Assembly (NCBI RefSeq): GCF_016093295.1
Contig: NZ_JAEDAL010000001.1
Coordinates: 620,001 to 684,000 of the forward strand
Source: Inhella gelatinilytica
Lineage (GTDB): Bacteria > Pseudomonadota > Gammaproteobacteria > Burkholderiales > Burkholderiaceae_C
Direction: 5' to 3'
Length of the DNA: 64,000 nt
Shown here: positions 33,768 through 44,779 of the stretch, piece after piece
How the letters are laid out: each line of letters starts with the position of its first letter
Numbering within the stretch: the stretch's first letter is position 1
The notes under the pieces: generated by a model
Seen by the model: only the letters and a program-made list of their open reading frames with translations
Databases searched by the model: none
Told to the model about the DNA's origin: nothing
Made by a program: the position numbers and the translations under genes

Positions 33768-34535
33768 ATGCGCGTTCTGATCGTGCTGCTGGCGTGCCTG
33801 ACGGCCTCGGCGCACGCCACCCGACCCTTCCAAGCACAGATCACCTGCCCCGTTGGCGGCGAGCAATTCACCGCCAACCTGATCGGCTCGAGCCATTACT
33901 TCTCGCGTGGCTTGGATCTCCGCCCCATCGGGGGCGGCCCCGCACCTTGGCCCCTCCCCCAGTGCCTCACCAATGGGCTGGTGCTCTACAAAGACAAGTT
34001 CAGCGAGCGTGAGCTTGAGAAACTGCAGGTCCTGGTTCCCTCCGCGGACTACCAGGCGCTGCGAGTCCCGCACACGCAGTACTACCTCGCGGCTTGGCTG
34101 CAACGCCACTTGGACGAATCGCCCGCCTTGATCGCTTCGACGCTGCTGCAGGCCACCTGGCAGGCCAACGCCCAGCAGTATTCAAGCTACGCGCTCGCAG
34201 CCTTGGAGCAATACAAGCTCGTGCTCCGCCAGGCCGAGCTGAGCCCCAAGGCGCGGCTTCGTGACAGCTTGGTTGCCGGCGAGTTGGAGCGTCGATTGGC
34301 CCGCTACGACGACGCCCAGACCCGCTTTTCCAAGCTGAAACAGGAGCTGCCGCCCGACGCGCCCGAGCTGCTGGTCATCGACCTGCAGCTCAAGTTGATT
34401 GCAGAGCGCAATTCCGCCCCGCACGCCATTCCCGCCCAGAAGAAGCCGAGCTCAGCAACACCCGGTGCAGCCCAACCCCTCAGGGACGGCGTCGCCCCAG
34501 TGCAGCCAACGCCGCCACCAGGCCTAGCAGGCTGA
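33768..34535 (+). CDS. Uncharacterised exported protein, distant DUF2225-like N-terminus
   Basis: The 255-residue protein has a short signal peptide (ending ASAHA). Its mature start ITCPVGGEQFTANL with SSHYFSRGLDLRP resembles the start of DUF2225 proteins, but the usual second Cys of each CxxC is missing. A helical repeat-like region follows (YALAALEQYKLVLRQAELSP; LERRLARYDDAQTRFSKL), as in TPR-like folds. The C-terminal 40 residues are Pro/Ala-rich. The last 56 bp overlap the 3' end of the convergent subtilase gene. Function unknown. Confidence 0.6.
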   Translation: MRVLIVLLACLTASAHATRPFQAQITCPVGGEQFTANLIGSSHYFSRGLDLRPIGGGPAPWPLPQCLTNGLVLYKDKFSERELEKLQVLVPSADYQALRVPHTQYYLAAWLQRHLDESPALIASTLLQATWQANAQQYSSYALAALEQYKLVLRQAELSPKARLRDSLVAGELERRLARYDDAQTRFSKLKQELPPDAPELLVIDLQLKLIAERNSAPHAIPAQKKPSSATPGAAQPLRDGVAPVQPTPPPGLAG

Positions 34536-36183
34536 GCGGCCCGGTGAAGCCACCGCCTCCACCAGAAGGTGCTGGCGCAGGGGCAGGGGCGGGGGCTGGA
34601 GCGGGCGCTGGGGCTGGAGCGGCCGGAACCGCCGCCACCGCCGCCCGCGCATCCAACATGCCGGCGCCGCAGGTGGTGGTGGTGCAGTAGCACTCCAGCA
34701 CCTCCACCCCGCTCTTGGGGGCAGGGCACTGCAAGGTGCCCGCATCACTGCCTGTGGTGGGATAGGGGCGGGCCGTCGAGCGCAGCGCGGCCATGATTTC
34801 CGATGGGGTCAAGGCCGCATTGCGAGACAGCATCAACGCCGCCACCCCTGCAACCAACGGGGTCGCAAAGCTGGTGCCCACCGAGGCCTCCTTGTCGCTG
34901 TAGCCGTTGGCCCCCGGACCTTCTGAGCCCTTGTTGGTCGTGCTGAGCATGGGATAAAGGCAATCGCCCGACAGGTTCACGCAGTTGCCCCCCGGGGCAC
35001 CCAGCGTGACTTCGGGGCCCATGCTGGAAAAACCCACCTTGGTCCCGATGTGCCGCAAACCCGTCACCGCAATGGCCCCCGGGCAATTGGCCGGGTTGTC
35101 CACCGGCTCGCCCGCCGAGTTGCCTGCGGCCACGACCACCACCGCACCCTTGGCATTGGCTTCGGCAATCGCCTGGGCATAAAAGGAGGTGTCACAGGCA
35201 CCCACGCCGCCCAAACTCATGTTCAGCACCCGCGCAGGGTTGGGGTTGGTGGGCAGCCCAGGCACCGCCGTGCCCACCGCCCATTTCATGCCGGCGAGGA
35301 TGTCGCTGTCGTAGCCGCCGCACTTGCCCAACACCCGAACCGGCAGGATCTTGCTGCTCCAGCTGGTTCCGGCGATGCCAATGCCGTTGTTGCCCACACC
35401 GGCAATCAGACCCGACACATGGGTGCCATGCCAACTGCTGCTGCCGATGTCGTCTTTGGAGCACGAACCCAAGCGGCCGCTGTCCACATCGGCCTGATTG
35501 ACCCAGTCACCCGGATCGCTGGCATCGGCGTCGGCCAGGTCGCCATCATTCGCCACCGCCAAGCGCACCGACCCGCCACCCCCCGCACCAATCATGTCGT
35601 ACCCCGGCAGCAGGTTGGCCGCCAGGTCCGGGTGGTCGTAGCGAACCCCGGTGTCCAGCACGGCCACCACCACGCTGGCCGAGCCGGTCGTCAAATCCCA
35701 CGCCCCTTCGGCATTGATGGACGAGACCACGGGCGCGGCCGGGGCCTTCAGGTACCACTGACCCTGGCCGGTGCCGCCACTGGCGTAGAGGGCGTCGTTG
35801 GGCACGGCGCTGTGACGGCGAATGCCATCGACGACCACCGCTTCCACGTCCGGGTCCTGGGCCAAACGCTGGCGCAGGGTTCTGGAGTCCAGCCCTGCCC
35901 CGATCACCACATGAGTTCGGTCGTCCAAACTCCGGCCCGCATTCAATCGCAAGCTGCTGCGCTGGGCCAGACGATCCACGCGGCGCTGAGCCGCATCGCG
36001 CACTTCCAACTCGGCCGCGCCTTCACGCCAGGCCTTGATCCGTACCGTGGGCGAGTCTCCCTTGAGGCGCACGATGACGCGCCCCTCCAGGCTGGCTTGC
36101 GCACCGGCCGGCAGGGCCAGCGCGCCCCCAAGCGCCGCAGTCAGGGCGATAAGCAAAGGACGAAGGGCAGGGCGGGTGTTCAT
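34480..36183 (-). CDS. Secreted subtilisin-like serine protease (S8) with C-terminal sorting-like tail
   Basis: The 567-residue preproenzyme has a signal peptide ending near AQA (residue 30) and a propeptide to about 140. The S8 domain has Asp177 (AVLDTGVRYDHPD), His252 (SSSWHGTHVSG), Asn355 (VVAAGNSAGE) and Ser438 (VGTSFATPLVAG). A Pro-Ala repeat linker at about 521-539 leads to SGGGGG, a hydrophobic stretch (LSLLGLVAALAALG) and RRRP. This tail has the GlyGly-hydrophobic-basic form of GlyGly-CTERM signals handled by rhombosortase. The enzyme is thus probably exported and then processed at the membrane. No terminator is visible downstream; the 3' end overlaps a convergent gene by 56 bp. Confidence 0.9.
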   Translation of the reverse strand: MNTRPALRPLLIALTAALGGALALPAGAQASLEGRVIVRLKGDSPTVRIKAWREGAAELEVRDAAQRRVDRLAQRSSLRLNAGRSLDDRTHVVIGAGLDSRTLRQRLAQDPDVEAVVVDGIRRHSAVPNDALYASGGTGQGQWYLKAPAAPVVSSINAEGAWDLTTGSASVVVAVLDTGVRYDHPDLAANLLPGYDMIGAGGGGSVRLAVANDGDLADADASDPGDWVNQADVDSGRLGSCSKDDIGSSSWHGTHVSGLIAGVGNNGIGIAGTSWSSKILPVRVLGKCGGYDSDILAGMKWAVGTAVPGLPTNPNPARVLNMSLGGVGACDTSFYAQAIAEANAKGAVVVVAAGNSAGEPVDNPANCPGAIAVTGLRHIGTKVGFSSMGPEVTLGAPGGNCVNLSGDCLYPMLSTTNKGSEGPGANGYSDKEASVGTSFATPLVAGVAALMLSRNAALTPSEIMAALRSTARPYPTTGSDAGTLQCPAPKSGVEVLECYCTTTTCGAGMLDARAAVAAVPAAPAPAPAPAPAPAPAPAPSGGGGGFTGPLSLLGLVAALAALGRRRP

Positions 36184-36222
36184 GGCAGCACAGCAAGAAC
36201 GTTGGACCCGCCAGTGTGCAAG

Positions 36223-36247
36223 AAAAAACCCCGCCAAAGCGGGGTTT
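36223..36247 (-). terminator. Rho-independent terminator after gapA
   Basis: On the minus strand, CCCCGC-tttg-GCGGGG is followed by TTTTTTCT, 53 bp past the gapA stop and 40 bp before the subtilase start. It ends gapA transcription and separates it from the protease gene. Confidence 0.85.
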
Positions 36248-36299
36248 CGAGTCGGGCGCCGCGCGTTCAGCGGCGCGCCAATCCATCCACAGTGGCCGA

Positions 36300-37367
<1,068 letters not shown>

Positions 37368-39386
37368 TCAGCGCTTTTGCTTCAGCACGGCCTTGACCGT
37401 GGCGGCGACGTTTTCCGCCGTGAAGCCGAAGTGCTTGAAGAGCACGCCGCCGGGGGCGGATTCGCCGTAGCGGTCCAGGCCAATGACGGCGTCGACGCCG
37501 TACTTCCACCAGCCCTCGGTCACGCCCGCTTCGATGGCCACCCGCGGCAAGCCCTTGGGCAGCACAGCGGCCTTGTACTTGGCGTCTTGGCGGTCAAAGA
37601 CCGAGGTCGAAGGCATGGAGACCACGCGCACGGCGATGCCCTCGGTGGCCAACTGCTGCTGCGCGTGCAGCGCCCATTGCACCTCGGAGCCGGTAGCGAC
37701 GATCACCGCCTGGGCCTTTTTCCTCAGGCCGACTTCCTTGGGCTCGGCCAGCACGTAGGCCCCGCGCGCGATGACCGACAGGTCGGCCTTCGGCGCATAG
37801 GGCAGGTTCTGGCGCGAGAGCAACAGCGCCGCCGGGCCGTCCTGGCGGGCGATCGCCGCCGCCCAGGCCATGGCCGTTTCGGCGGTGTCGGCCGGGCGCC
37901 AGACGTCCAGGTTCGGGATCAGACGCAGGCTGGCGGCGTGCTCGATGGACTGGTGCGTGGGGCCGTCTTCCCCGAGGCCGATGGAGTCGTGCGTGAACAC
38001 GTGCACCACGCGGCGCTTCATCAGCGCGGCCATCCGAATGGCGTTGCGCGAGTAGTCGCTGAAGGTCAGGAAGGTGCCGCCGTAGGGGATGTAGCCGCCG
38101 TGCAGGGCCACGCCGTTCATGATGGCGGCCATGCCAAACTCGCGCACGCCGTAGTTGATGTGACGGCCGCCGTTGGGGGCGGCGCCATCAAAGCGCAGTG
38201 CGGGCGTGCTCTTGGTGTTGGTGAGGTTGGAGCCCGTCAGGTCAGCGCTGCCGCCGAGCAGTTCCGGCAGGGCTGCGGTGAAGGCTTCCAGCGCCTGCTG
38301 GCTGGCCTTGCGCGTGGCCACGGTCTCGGCCTTTGCGTCGGTGTCGGCCAGCAGGTCAGCCACCAGCTTGGCATAGGTTTCGGGCAGCTCACCGGCCATG
38401 CGGCGCTGGTAGGCGGCGGCCAGCTCGGGGTGCTTTTTGGCGTAGGCGTCAAACAGCTTTTGCCACTTTTCCTGGGCCTTGGCACCGGCTTTCTTCGCGT
38501 CCCAGTCGGCATACACGCTGGCGGGGATGACGAAGGGCTCGTGGGTCCAGCCGAGCTGCTCGCGGGTCAGCTTGATCTCCTCCGCGCCCAGGGCCTCGCC
38601 GTGCGCCTTGGCCGTGCCGGCGCGGTTCGGGCTGCCTTGGCCGATGACGGTCTTGGCGCGGATCAGCGTGGGCTTCTCGGTGCTGGCCTGGGCCTGGGCC
38701 AGGGCAGCCTGCATCGCGGCCACGTCATGGCCATCAACCGGACCGATGACGTTCCAACCGTAGGCCGCAAAGCGCTGGTTGACGTCGTCGATGTACCAGG
38801 GCGCAACCTGGCCGTCGATGCTGATGCCGTTGTCGTCGTACACGCAGATCAGCTTGTTCAGCTTCCAGGCCCCGGCGAGGGCGCAAGCCTCGTGGCTGAC
38901 GCCTTCCATCATGCAGCCATCGCCCAGGAACACATAGGTGTGGTGGTCCACGATGGCCTGGTTGCCGCGGTTGAACTCCTGCGCCAGCAGCTTCTCGGCC
39001 AGCGCCATGCCCACGGCATTGGCAATGCCCTGGCCCAGCGGGCCGGTGGTGGTTTCCACGCCCGGGGTGATGTCCACCTCGGGGTGGCCCGGCGTCTTGC
39101 TGTGCAGTTGGCGGAAGCCTTTCAGGTCGTCGATGGACAGTGGATAACCCGTCAGGTGCAGCAACGAGTAGATGAGCATGGAGCCATGCCCGTTGGAGAG
39201 CACGAAGCGGTCGCGGTTGCTCCACTTCGGGTCCGCCGGGTTGTGCTGGAGCATCCCGCCCCACAGCGCCACCGCGCATTCGGCCATGCCCATGGGGGCG
39301 CCGGGGTGGCCGGAGTTGGCGGCTTGGACGGCGTCCATCGTCAGCGCACGGATTGCGTTGGCCATCGAGGCGGTGTTCTGCGGCAT
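37368..39386 (-). CDS. tkt: Transketolase
   Basis: The 672-residue thiamine-diphosphate enzyme moves two-carbon units between sugar phosphates in the pentose-phosphate pathway. It shows [20 protein letters not shown] at the N-terminus, the ThDP/metal motif [13 protein letters not shown] near 155-167, and in the second domain [19 protein letters not shown] and [19 protein letters not shown]. It is divergent from the nucleotidyltransferase gene. With gapA next to it, this resembles the tkt-gap-pgk block of many proteobacteria, although pgk is not in this window. Confidence 0.96.
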   Translation of the reverse strand: MPQNTASMANAIRALTMDAVQAANSGHPGAPMGMAECAVALWGGMLQHNPADPKWSNRDRFVLSNGHGSMLIYSLLHLTGYPLSIDDLKGFRQLHSKTPGHPEVDITPGVETTTGPLGQGIANAVGMALAEKLLAQEFNRGNQAIVDHHTYVFLGDGCMMEGVSHEACALAGAWKLNKLICVYDDNGISIDGQVAPWYIDDVNQRFAAYGWNVIGPVDGHDVAAMQAALAQAQASTEKPTLIRAKTVIGQGSPNRAGTAKAHGEALGAEEIKLTREQLGWTHEPFVIPASVYADWDAKKAGAKAQEKWQKLFDAYAKKHPELAAAYQRRMAGELPETYAKLVADLLADTDAKAETVATRKASQQALEAFTAALPELLGGSADLTGSNLTNTKSTPALRFDGAAPNGGRHINYGVREFGMAAIMNGVALHGGYIPYGGTFLTFSDYSRNAIRMAALMKRRVVHVFTHDSIGLGEDGPTHQSIEHAASLRLIPNLDVWRPADTAETAMAWAAAIARQDGPAALLLSRQNLPYAPKADLSVIARGAYVLAEPKEVGLRKKAQAVIVATGSEVQWALHAQQQLATEGIAVRVVSMPSTSVFDRQDAKYKAAVLPKGLPRVAIEAGVTEGWWKYGVDAVIGLDRYGESAPGGVLFKHFGFTAENVAATVKAVLKQKR

Positions 39387-39460
39387 GGTCGAGATTGAAT
39401 TGGGGAAAACGTGAGATTTTAGGGAACCCCGCTCACCCCCCCGCTGCGAAACTAAACGAC

Positions 39461-40186
39461 ATGTTCATTCCTCACGCCTTGATCGCCTGTGCCGGACGCG
39501 GAGAGCGCATGCGCCCGCTCTCGGACCACACGCCCAAACCCCTGCTCCCCGTGCGCGGCAAGCCGCTGGTGGTGTGGCACTTGGAAGCCCTGGCACGGGC
39601 CGGAATCCGCGACGTGGTCATCAACACCGCCTGGCTCGAAGACCAATTCCCAGCCGCTCTGGGCAACGGGAGCCGCTGGGGGTTGCGCCTGCATTACGCG
39701 ATGGAGGGCCGAGCATGGGGCGGCGCCCTGGAGACGGCGGGCGGCATGGCCAATGCCCTGCCACAACTGGCGCGCGAACCGGATGACCCTTTTTGGTTTG
39801 TTTCCGGCGATGTGTTCCTGCCCGGCTTCGCCTTCGACGCCGAAGCGGTTGCGGAGTTTTCAAGCACGCAGGATTGGGCCCATCTGTGGTTGACCGAGAA
39901 CGCCCCTCATCACCCCCAGGGTGACTTTGGACTGGACAGCAGGGGGCGCGTGCGTTCGCGTCTGCAAGGCTATGGCGGGCCCTGTCTCACCTGGGCGAGT
40001 GTGGGCTTGATGCGGCCCGCCCTCATTGCGAGCCTGAAGGCCGGGGAGAAGCAAGCGCTGCGCCCGTGGCTGGAGCGCGGCATCGCAGCCGACCGGGTGA
40101 GCGCCCAGCGGCTGAGCAGCCCCTGGGTGGACGTGGGAAGCCCCGAGCGCTTGCAAGCGCTCAATGAGCAGCCCCAGGAGGTTTGA
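39461..40186 (+). CDS. MurU-like nucleotidyltransferase
   Basis: The 241-residue NTP-transferase has the dinucleotide motif [20 protein letters not shown] (residues 9-28), [11 protein letters not shown] and the metal-binding VSGDVF. The best match by pattern is N-acetylmuramate-1-phosphate uridylyltransferase (MurU), which recycles peptidoglycan sugars. Mannose-1-phosphate guanylyltransferase-like members share these motifs. The kinase partner AmgK is not next to it here. The diguanylate cyclase gene starts immediately at its stop, with AGGAGG as ribosome site inside this gene. Confidence 0.8.
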   Translation: MFIPHALIACAGRGERMRPLSDHTPKPLLPVRGKPLVVWHLEALARAGIRDVVINTAWLEDQFPAALGNGSRWGLRLHYAMEGRAWGGALETAGGMANALPQLAREPDDPFWFVSGDVFLPGFAFDAEAVAEFSSTQDWAHLWLTENAPHHPQGDFGLDSRGRVRSRLQGYGGPCLTWASVGLMRPALIASLKAGEKQALRPWLERGIAADRVSAQRLSSPWVDVGSPERLQALNEQPQEV

Positions 40187-42517
40187 ATGTCGGAGCCCAG
40201 GCCCCCGTCCAACCGGGTTCCGTCCCGGTCGGGACGGCAAGCGGGGGGGTGGCTGGCCGGCCTCGGGGCTGTGTTGTTGTTGACCGGGGCCGTTTGGACC
40301 GGGGCCTGGGCTTGGGCGTGGGGGCTGGGGAGCCTGGCGCTGGGGGCCGCCCTGGGCAGAGCGCGGGTGCGCGAGCAGCGCCTGCGGGACCAACTCGCCC
40401 ACCGGACGGAGGCCATCGAGGCGCTGGACCTGCCGCTCTTGATTCTGGATCGCGACGATCGCCTGCAGTGGTGCAGTCAAGCCTTCTTGAGGCTCTACCC
40501 CAGCGCACAGGGGCACGTCGACCTCGGCACGCCGTACAGCGATCTCGCCGCCCGGGTTTTGGGCAGTGGCGATTTGCAGCTGAGTGCCCAGGAACGCGAC
40601 AGTTGGTTGCAACGGCGCGCGCAAACCCACCAGCAGCACCGGCTGGATTGGATGTTGAGCACCCGCGATGGCCGCCGACTTCAGATGGTGGAACGCCCCA
40701 CCGCGTTGGGCGGCTGGGCCAGCCTGCGCTTTGACGTCACCGAACTGGTGGCGGTGCAATCGGAGCTGAAGCGCACCAACCAGCAATTGCGCGAAGCCCG
40801 CGAGATGTTGGATGAGGCCGTGGAAGCGCTGCCGGCCGGGTTTGAAATTTGGGGGGCAGATGATCGGTTGATCCTGTGCAACCAGCATGTGCGGGACCAA
40901 TACCCGGTGGCCGGCGAATTGCTCAAACCCGGCGTGCCGTTTGAGTCCGTGGTTCGAAGCCTCCTTGAGGCCGGAGCCATTCCCTCCGCCCGCGGCCGGG
41001 AGCGCACGTGGCTGCTGGAGCGCCTGAGTCAGCGCGGGCGTTCAGTGCGTCCTTTCCTGCTGGATTACCAAGGCCACTGGATGTCCATCGCCGAACGGCG
41101 CATGCCTTCGGGTCGCCTGGTATCGGTGCGACAAGACGTCACGGAATTGGTGCAAGCGCGCAACGCCATCACCCAAGCGCGTGAGCTGGCCGAACAGCGC
41201 TTGCACTTGCTGAATCAGGCCATCAACGCCCTGCCCATTGCCTTGGAAATCTGGGAGCCCAGCGGCAAGCTGCTGCTGGTCAATCAGCAGTACCGCCAGT
41301 GGTACCCGGACGTGGATTACGACGCCCTGATCGGTAAGACGTTTGAGGATGCCATCCGCGTGGCCCAGCGCCAAGGCATGCTGCCCGTCGAAGCCCGAGC
41401 CAACGAGGAAGCCTGGATCGCCGAACGGGTCCTGACCCACGGCCAACGGCCCGAAATGCTGGCGCATTTGCCGGATGGGCGTTGGATCCTCACCCGCGAA
41501 AGCCGAACACCAGACGGGTTCACGTTCACTGTGCGCCAGGACCTGACGCAGCTGATGCAGCAGGAACAGGCCCTGCAGTCCAGCCAGGCCCAAATTGACG
41601 CCATCATCCGCACCGCTGGCGCGGCCATCCTGACCGTGGGCGCCAATGGTCGCGTGCGATTCGCCAACCCAGCGGCCGAGTCGCTGTGGGGTCACGGTCC
41701 GGGCAGTCTCGTGGGGCGACGGGTGCTCAAGCTGTTGCAGCGACACGAACGGCAACCCCTGCGAGAGCTCTTCCGTCGGCACCTGGCGGGTCAAAACGTG
41801 GGCCTCATCGGCCCCCGGCGCGAATTGCAAGCCCGGTGCCCCCACGGCTCGGAACGCGCCATCCATGCTGCCATTTCGGAAGTGCACAGCGGCACGGATC
41901 ATTTCTTCGTGTCGGTGGTCACCGACATCTCTGCAGCCAAGCGCCTGGAGCGCGACCTGTTGGCGGCGAATGAGCGCTTAGCCCGTCTGTCCAGCCAAGA
42001 CGACTTGACCCAGTTGGCCAACCGTCGCAGCCTGGAGGAGGGCTTGCGGCAGGTGTGGGCCCATGCGCTGCGCCTGCAACACCCGATCTCCATCCTGATG
42101 GTCGACGTGGATCACTTCAAACCCTACAACGACGCCCACGGCCATGCGGCGGGCGATGGGGCACTGCGCCAAATCGCCCGCGTGCTGCAAGCTGCCGCTC
42201 GGCGGGGGACCGACGTGGTGGCCCGCTACGGCGGCGAGGAGTTCGTGCTGGTGCTGGACCACTGCGCCCCCGAGGCCGCACTGGAACGAGCCGCCAGCAT
42301 CCGAGCGGAATTGGCCGAACTGAACCTGCCGCATGCGGCAGCACCCGAGGGGCGCATCACCCTGTCCATCGGCTTGTGCGGCGGCATTCCTGGACGGGGC
42401 ATGCGCGCCAGCGAGTGGCTTGCCCGGGCCGATGCCGCGCTGTATGAAGCCAAGAAGCGCGGACGCGACCGCGTCGAGGTTCGGCAACCCGCCGCGTCAC
42501 CCGCAACCCCTGCTTAA
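40187..42517 (+). CDS. PAS-containing diguanylate cyclase, membrane-anchored
   Basis: The 776-residue protein has two N-terminal membrane helices (about 20-60), several PAS domains (LDLPLLILDRDDRLQWCSQA, LPAGFEIWGADDRLILCN, LPIALEIWEPSGKLLLVN, ILTVGANGRVRFANPAAESL) and a C-terminal GGDEF domain. The active-site motif is GGEEF at 682-686, preceded by RGTD five residues upstream (RxxD inhibitory site). It is therefore expected to make c-di-GMP from two GTP and to be product-inhibited. The three similar PAS-7-like repeats suggest duplication. It starts at the MurU-like stop with a strong AGGAGG. Confidence 0.92.
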   Translation: MSEPRPPSNRVPSRSGRQAGGWLAGLGAVLLLTGAVWTGAWAWAWGLGSLALGAALGRARVREQRLRDQLAHRTEAIEALDLPLLILDRDDRLQWCSQAFLRLYPSAQGHVDLGTPYSDLAARVLGSGDLQLSAQERDSWLQRRAQTHQQHRLDWMLSTRDGRRLQMVERPTALGGWASLRFDVTELVAVQSELKRTNQQLREAREMLDEAVEALPAGFEIWGADDRLILCNQHVRDQYPVAGELLKPGVPFESVVRSLLEAGAIPSARGRERTWLLERLSQRGRSVRPFLLDYQGHWMSIAERRMPSGRLVSVRQDVTELVQARNAITQARELAEQRLHLLNQAINALPIALEIWEPSGKLLLVNQQYRQWYPDVDYDALIGKTFEDAIRVAQRQGMLPVEARANEEAWIAERVLTHGQRPEMLAHLPDGRWILTRESRTPDGFTFTVRQDLTQLMQQEQALQSSQAQIDAIIRTAGAAILTVGANGRVRFANPAAESLWGHGPGSLVGRRVLKLLQRHERQPLRELFRRHLAGQNVGLIGPRRELQARCPHGSERAIHAAISEVHSGTDHFFVSVVTDISAAKRLERDLLAANERLARLSSQDDLTQLANRRSLEEGLRQVWAHALRLQHPISILMVDVDHFKPYNDAHGHAAGDGALRQIARVLQAAARRGTDVVARYGGEEFVLVLDHCAPEAALERAASIRAELAELNLPHAAAPEGRITLSIGLCGGIPGRGMRASEWLARADAALYEAKKRGRDRVEVRQPAASPATPA

Positions 42518-42586
42518 CCCCGGGGTCGACGGCCTCTCGGGTATGGGATACAACGCCTACAGGTTGAACTTCGGCAAGGGCCTGGC

Positions 42587-43723
42587 ATGGGCTTGGAAGG
42601 GCTGCTGACACAGGTCTTGGCGCTGCTCAGCAGCGTCGCGGCCGTGCTGTGGGCGGTCCTGGCCGGGGGGATGCGGGTATCCCCCCGCGCCAGTGGGCTG
42701 TTCAGCGCCGCCAATGGCCTGCTGGGCCTGAGCCTGTTGCTCACGCTGCAGCGCGATACCGCGCCTGACTGGGTGGTCTGGCCGGTGGCCGACCTCTTGG
42801 GTTTGAGCGCGTACGCCCTGTCCCGCCGTGGCGTGCAGCACTTGTTCAAATTGCCCCACAGCACACGCATCGACCTCATGGTGTGGAGTGCTGTGGCGTT
42901 GGGCTATGCCGTGCTACCGCTGGGCAGCGTGTCGGTGCGCGGGTACACGCTGCTGTACTCCCTGCCCGCGGCGTTCTGGCTCGGCGCCCTGGCGTGGGAG
43001 CTGGGCCGGGCGCTGCAGGCGCAAGAACCCCGAGCCCTGGGTCTGCCCCTGGCTGCGCCCTTTGCGCTGGCCGCCGCCGTGATGCTGGCACGCACCGGCT
43101 GGCTGCTGGACCCGGAGGCGACCGCGACCCCCGACCCTTTAGCGCCGCTGTGGGCCTTTGTGTGTTTGGTGATCTTTTTGAACGTAAGCCTGGCCACCTG
43201 CGTCGTCGCCCGTCTGCTGCAAATCATCCGCCGGCAAGCCTTGATCGACCCCCTGACCGGCGTGGCCAATCGGCGCCACTTCAACGAGCAACTGGCCCTG
43301 GCCTTGGCCCGCCAGCGGCGCAATGGACAGCCTTTGTGTCTGATGCTGCTCGACTTGGACCACTTCAAACCGCTCAATGATCGCCATGGACACGCCGCCG
43401 GTGATGCGGCCTTGGTGCAGGTCGCCCAACGGCTCAAGGCCAGCCTGCGGGAGGTGGATCTGGCCGCGCGGATTGGGGGCGAGGAGTTCGCCTTGCTGCT
43501 CCCGGACACGCCGCTTGCCCAGGCGCTGGAGGTGGCCCAGCGCCTGCGACAGACCTTGCGTGCCACCCCACCGCAATGGGATGGGCAGGCCCTCGTCGTC
43601 ACCGTGAGTGGCGGCGTGGTGCAGGCCCAAGGTAACAGCAGTGCCGAGGGCTTGCTCCAAGCCGCCGATGCCGCCCTCTACCGCGCCAAAGGCGAAGGGC
43701 GGGACCGGGTGGTGGCCGGGTAG
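42587..43723 (+). CDS. Integral-membrane diguanylate cyclase
   Basis: The 378-residue protein has about six membrane helices in the first 205 residues. A GGDEF domain follows, with RQALIDPLTGVANRRHFNEQ, LDHFKPLNDRHGHAAGD and GGEEF at 297-301. REVD five residues upstream of GGEEF is an intact RxxD inhibitory site. It lies 69 bp after the first cyclase on the same strand. It should add c-di-GMP in response to an unknown membrane signal. Confidence 0.9.
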   Translation: MGLEGLLTQVLALLSSVAAVLWAVLAGGMRVSPRASGLFSAANGLLGLSLLLTLQRDTAPDWVVWPVADLLGLSAYALSRRGVQHLFKLPHSTRIDLMVWSAVALGYAVLPLGSVSVRGYTLLYSLPAAFWLGALAWELGRALQAQEPRALGLPLAAPFALAAAVMLARTGWLLDPEATATPDPLAPLWAFVCLVIFLNVSLATCVVARLLQIIRRQALIDPLTGVANRRHFNEQLALALARQRRNGQPLCLMLLDLDHFKPLNDRHGHAAGDAALVQVAQRLKASLREVDLAARIGGEEFALLLPDTPLAQALEVAQRLRQTLRATPPQWDGQALVVTVSGGVVQAQGNSSAEGLLQAADAALYRAKGEGRDRVVAG

Positions 43724-44698
43724 TTACTGGGCGTGCGGCGCGGTCAAGGCCTCCAGCCGCGCCATAACCTCGGGCGTGAGCTTCTCCCGCAGCGCGAGGG
43801 CCCCCAGGTTGTCGCTCAACTGCCGGGCATTGCTGGCGCCCAGGATCACCGTGGATACATTGGGGTTCTGGGTGATCCACGCAATGGCCAGTTGCGCCAG
43901 GCTACCGCCCAGTTCCAGGGCCATCGGTTCCAAGGCCGCCACGGCGGCATTGCGGGCGGGATCGATGAGTTGCGCCCGCAGCCACTCTTGGGTGTCAGCC
44001 CGACTCCCCGCCGGAATGCCTTGCCGGTACTTGCCCGTCAGCAGCCCCGACGCCAGCGGGCTCCACGTCGTCAGCCCCAGACCGATCTCCCGGTACAGGC
44101 GGGCGTACTCTTGCTCGACCCGCTTGCGGTGGAACAGGTGGTACTGCGGCTGCTCCATCAAGGGCTTGTGCAAGTGATGCCGCTCGGCAATTTCATAGGC
44201 GGCCCGGATCTCGTCCGCCGCCCATTCGCTCGTGCCCCAATACAGCGCCTTGCCCTGCTCAATGAGGTTGTGCATGGCCCACACGGTCTCCTCAATGGGC
44301 GTGTGCGGGTCCGGCCGGTGGCAGTAGATCAAGTCAATGAAATCCAGCTGCATGCGCTGCAGGGAGCCGTCCAGCGCCTGCATCAGGTACTTGCGGTTCA
44401 GCGTGTCCTTGCGGTTGATGCCCGCACTATCCCGGTCCAGGCCCCAGAAGAATTTGCTGGAAACGATGTAGTTCAGGCGCGGCCACTTGAGCTTTTTGAG
44501 CGCCTCGCCCATCACCCGCTCGCTCTCGCCCTTGGCATAGACCTCGGCGTTGTCAAAGAAGTTCACGCCCGCATCGAAAGCCTGGGCCATGAGCTCGGCC
44601 GCGCCGCTGGCGTTGACCTGGTTGTGATACGTGATCCACGAGCCCAGCGAAAGGGCGGAGACCTGCAGGCCCGAACGGCCGAGACGGTTGTAGTGCAT
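43724..44698 (-). CDS. Aldo/keto reductase, KCNAB/YghZ-like
   Basis: The 324-residue NADPH-dependent reductase has [14 protein letters not shown] (catalytic Asp and Tyr), [10 protein letters not shown] (catalytic Lys) and [19 protein letters not shown] (catalytic His). [15 protein letters not shown] is the NADP-phosphate segment at the C-terminus. It fits the potassium-channel beta-subunit-like subfamily, which includes E. coli YghZ (methylglyoxal reductase); the substrate here is not shown. It converges with the second cyclase with no gap between stops. A perfect inverted repeat 50 bp upstream may be its operator. Confidence 0.9.
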   Translation of the reverse strand: MHYNRLGRSGLQVSALSLGSWITYHNQVNASGAAELMAQAFDAGVNFFDNAEVYAKGESERVMGEALKKLKWPRLNYIVSSKFFWGLDRDSAGINRKDTLNRKYLMQALDGSLQRMQLDFIDLIYCHRPDPHTPIEETVWAMHNLIEQGKALYWGTSEWAADEIRAAYEIAERHHLHKPLMEQPQYHLFHRKRVEQEYARLYREIGLGLTTWSPLASGLLTGKYRQGIPAGSRADTQEWLRAQLIDPARNAAVAALEPMALELGGSLAQLAIAWITQNPNVSTVILGASNARQLSDNLGALALREKLTPEVMARLEALTAPHAQ

Positions 44699-44747
44699 GG
44701 CAACAAAAAGTGAAACGAAGCCTCGGAATTTAGCGGCTAGATCGCGT

Positions 44748-44768
44748 TCAGGTCAGATAGAGACCTGA
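44748..44768. promoter_or_regulatory. Inverted repeat TCAGGTC-N7-GACCTGA upstream of the reductase
   Basis: A perfect 7-bp inverted repeat spans 21 bp, 49 bp upstream of the aldo/keto reductase start and 11 bp past the XRE gene stop. There is no T-run, so an operator fits better than a terminator. The centre-to-centre distance of 14 bp between half sites is unlike a typical TetR or LysR site that I can name. Confidence 0.4.
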
Positions 44769-44779
44769 CAGCCCCGCAG

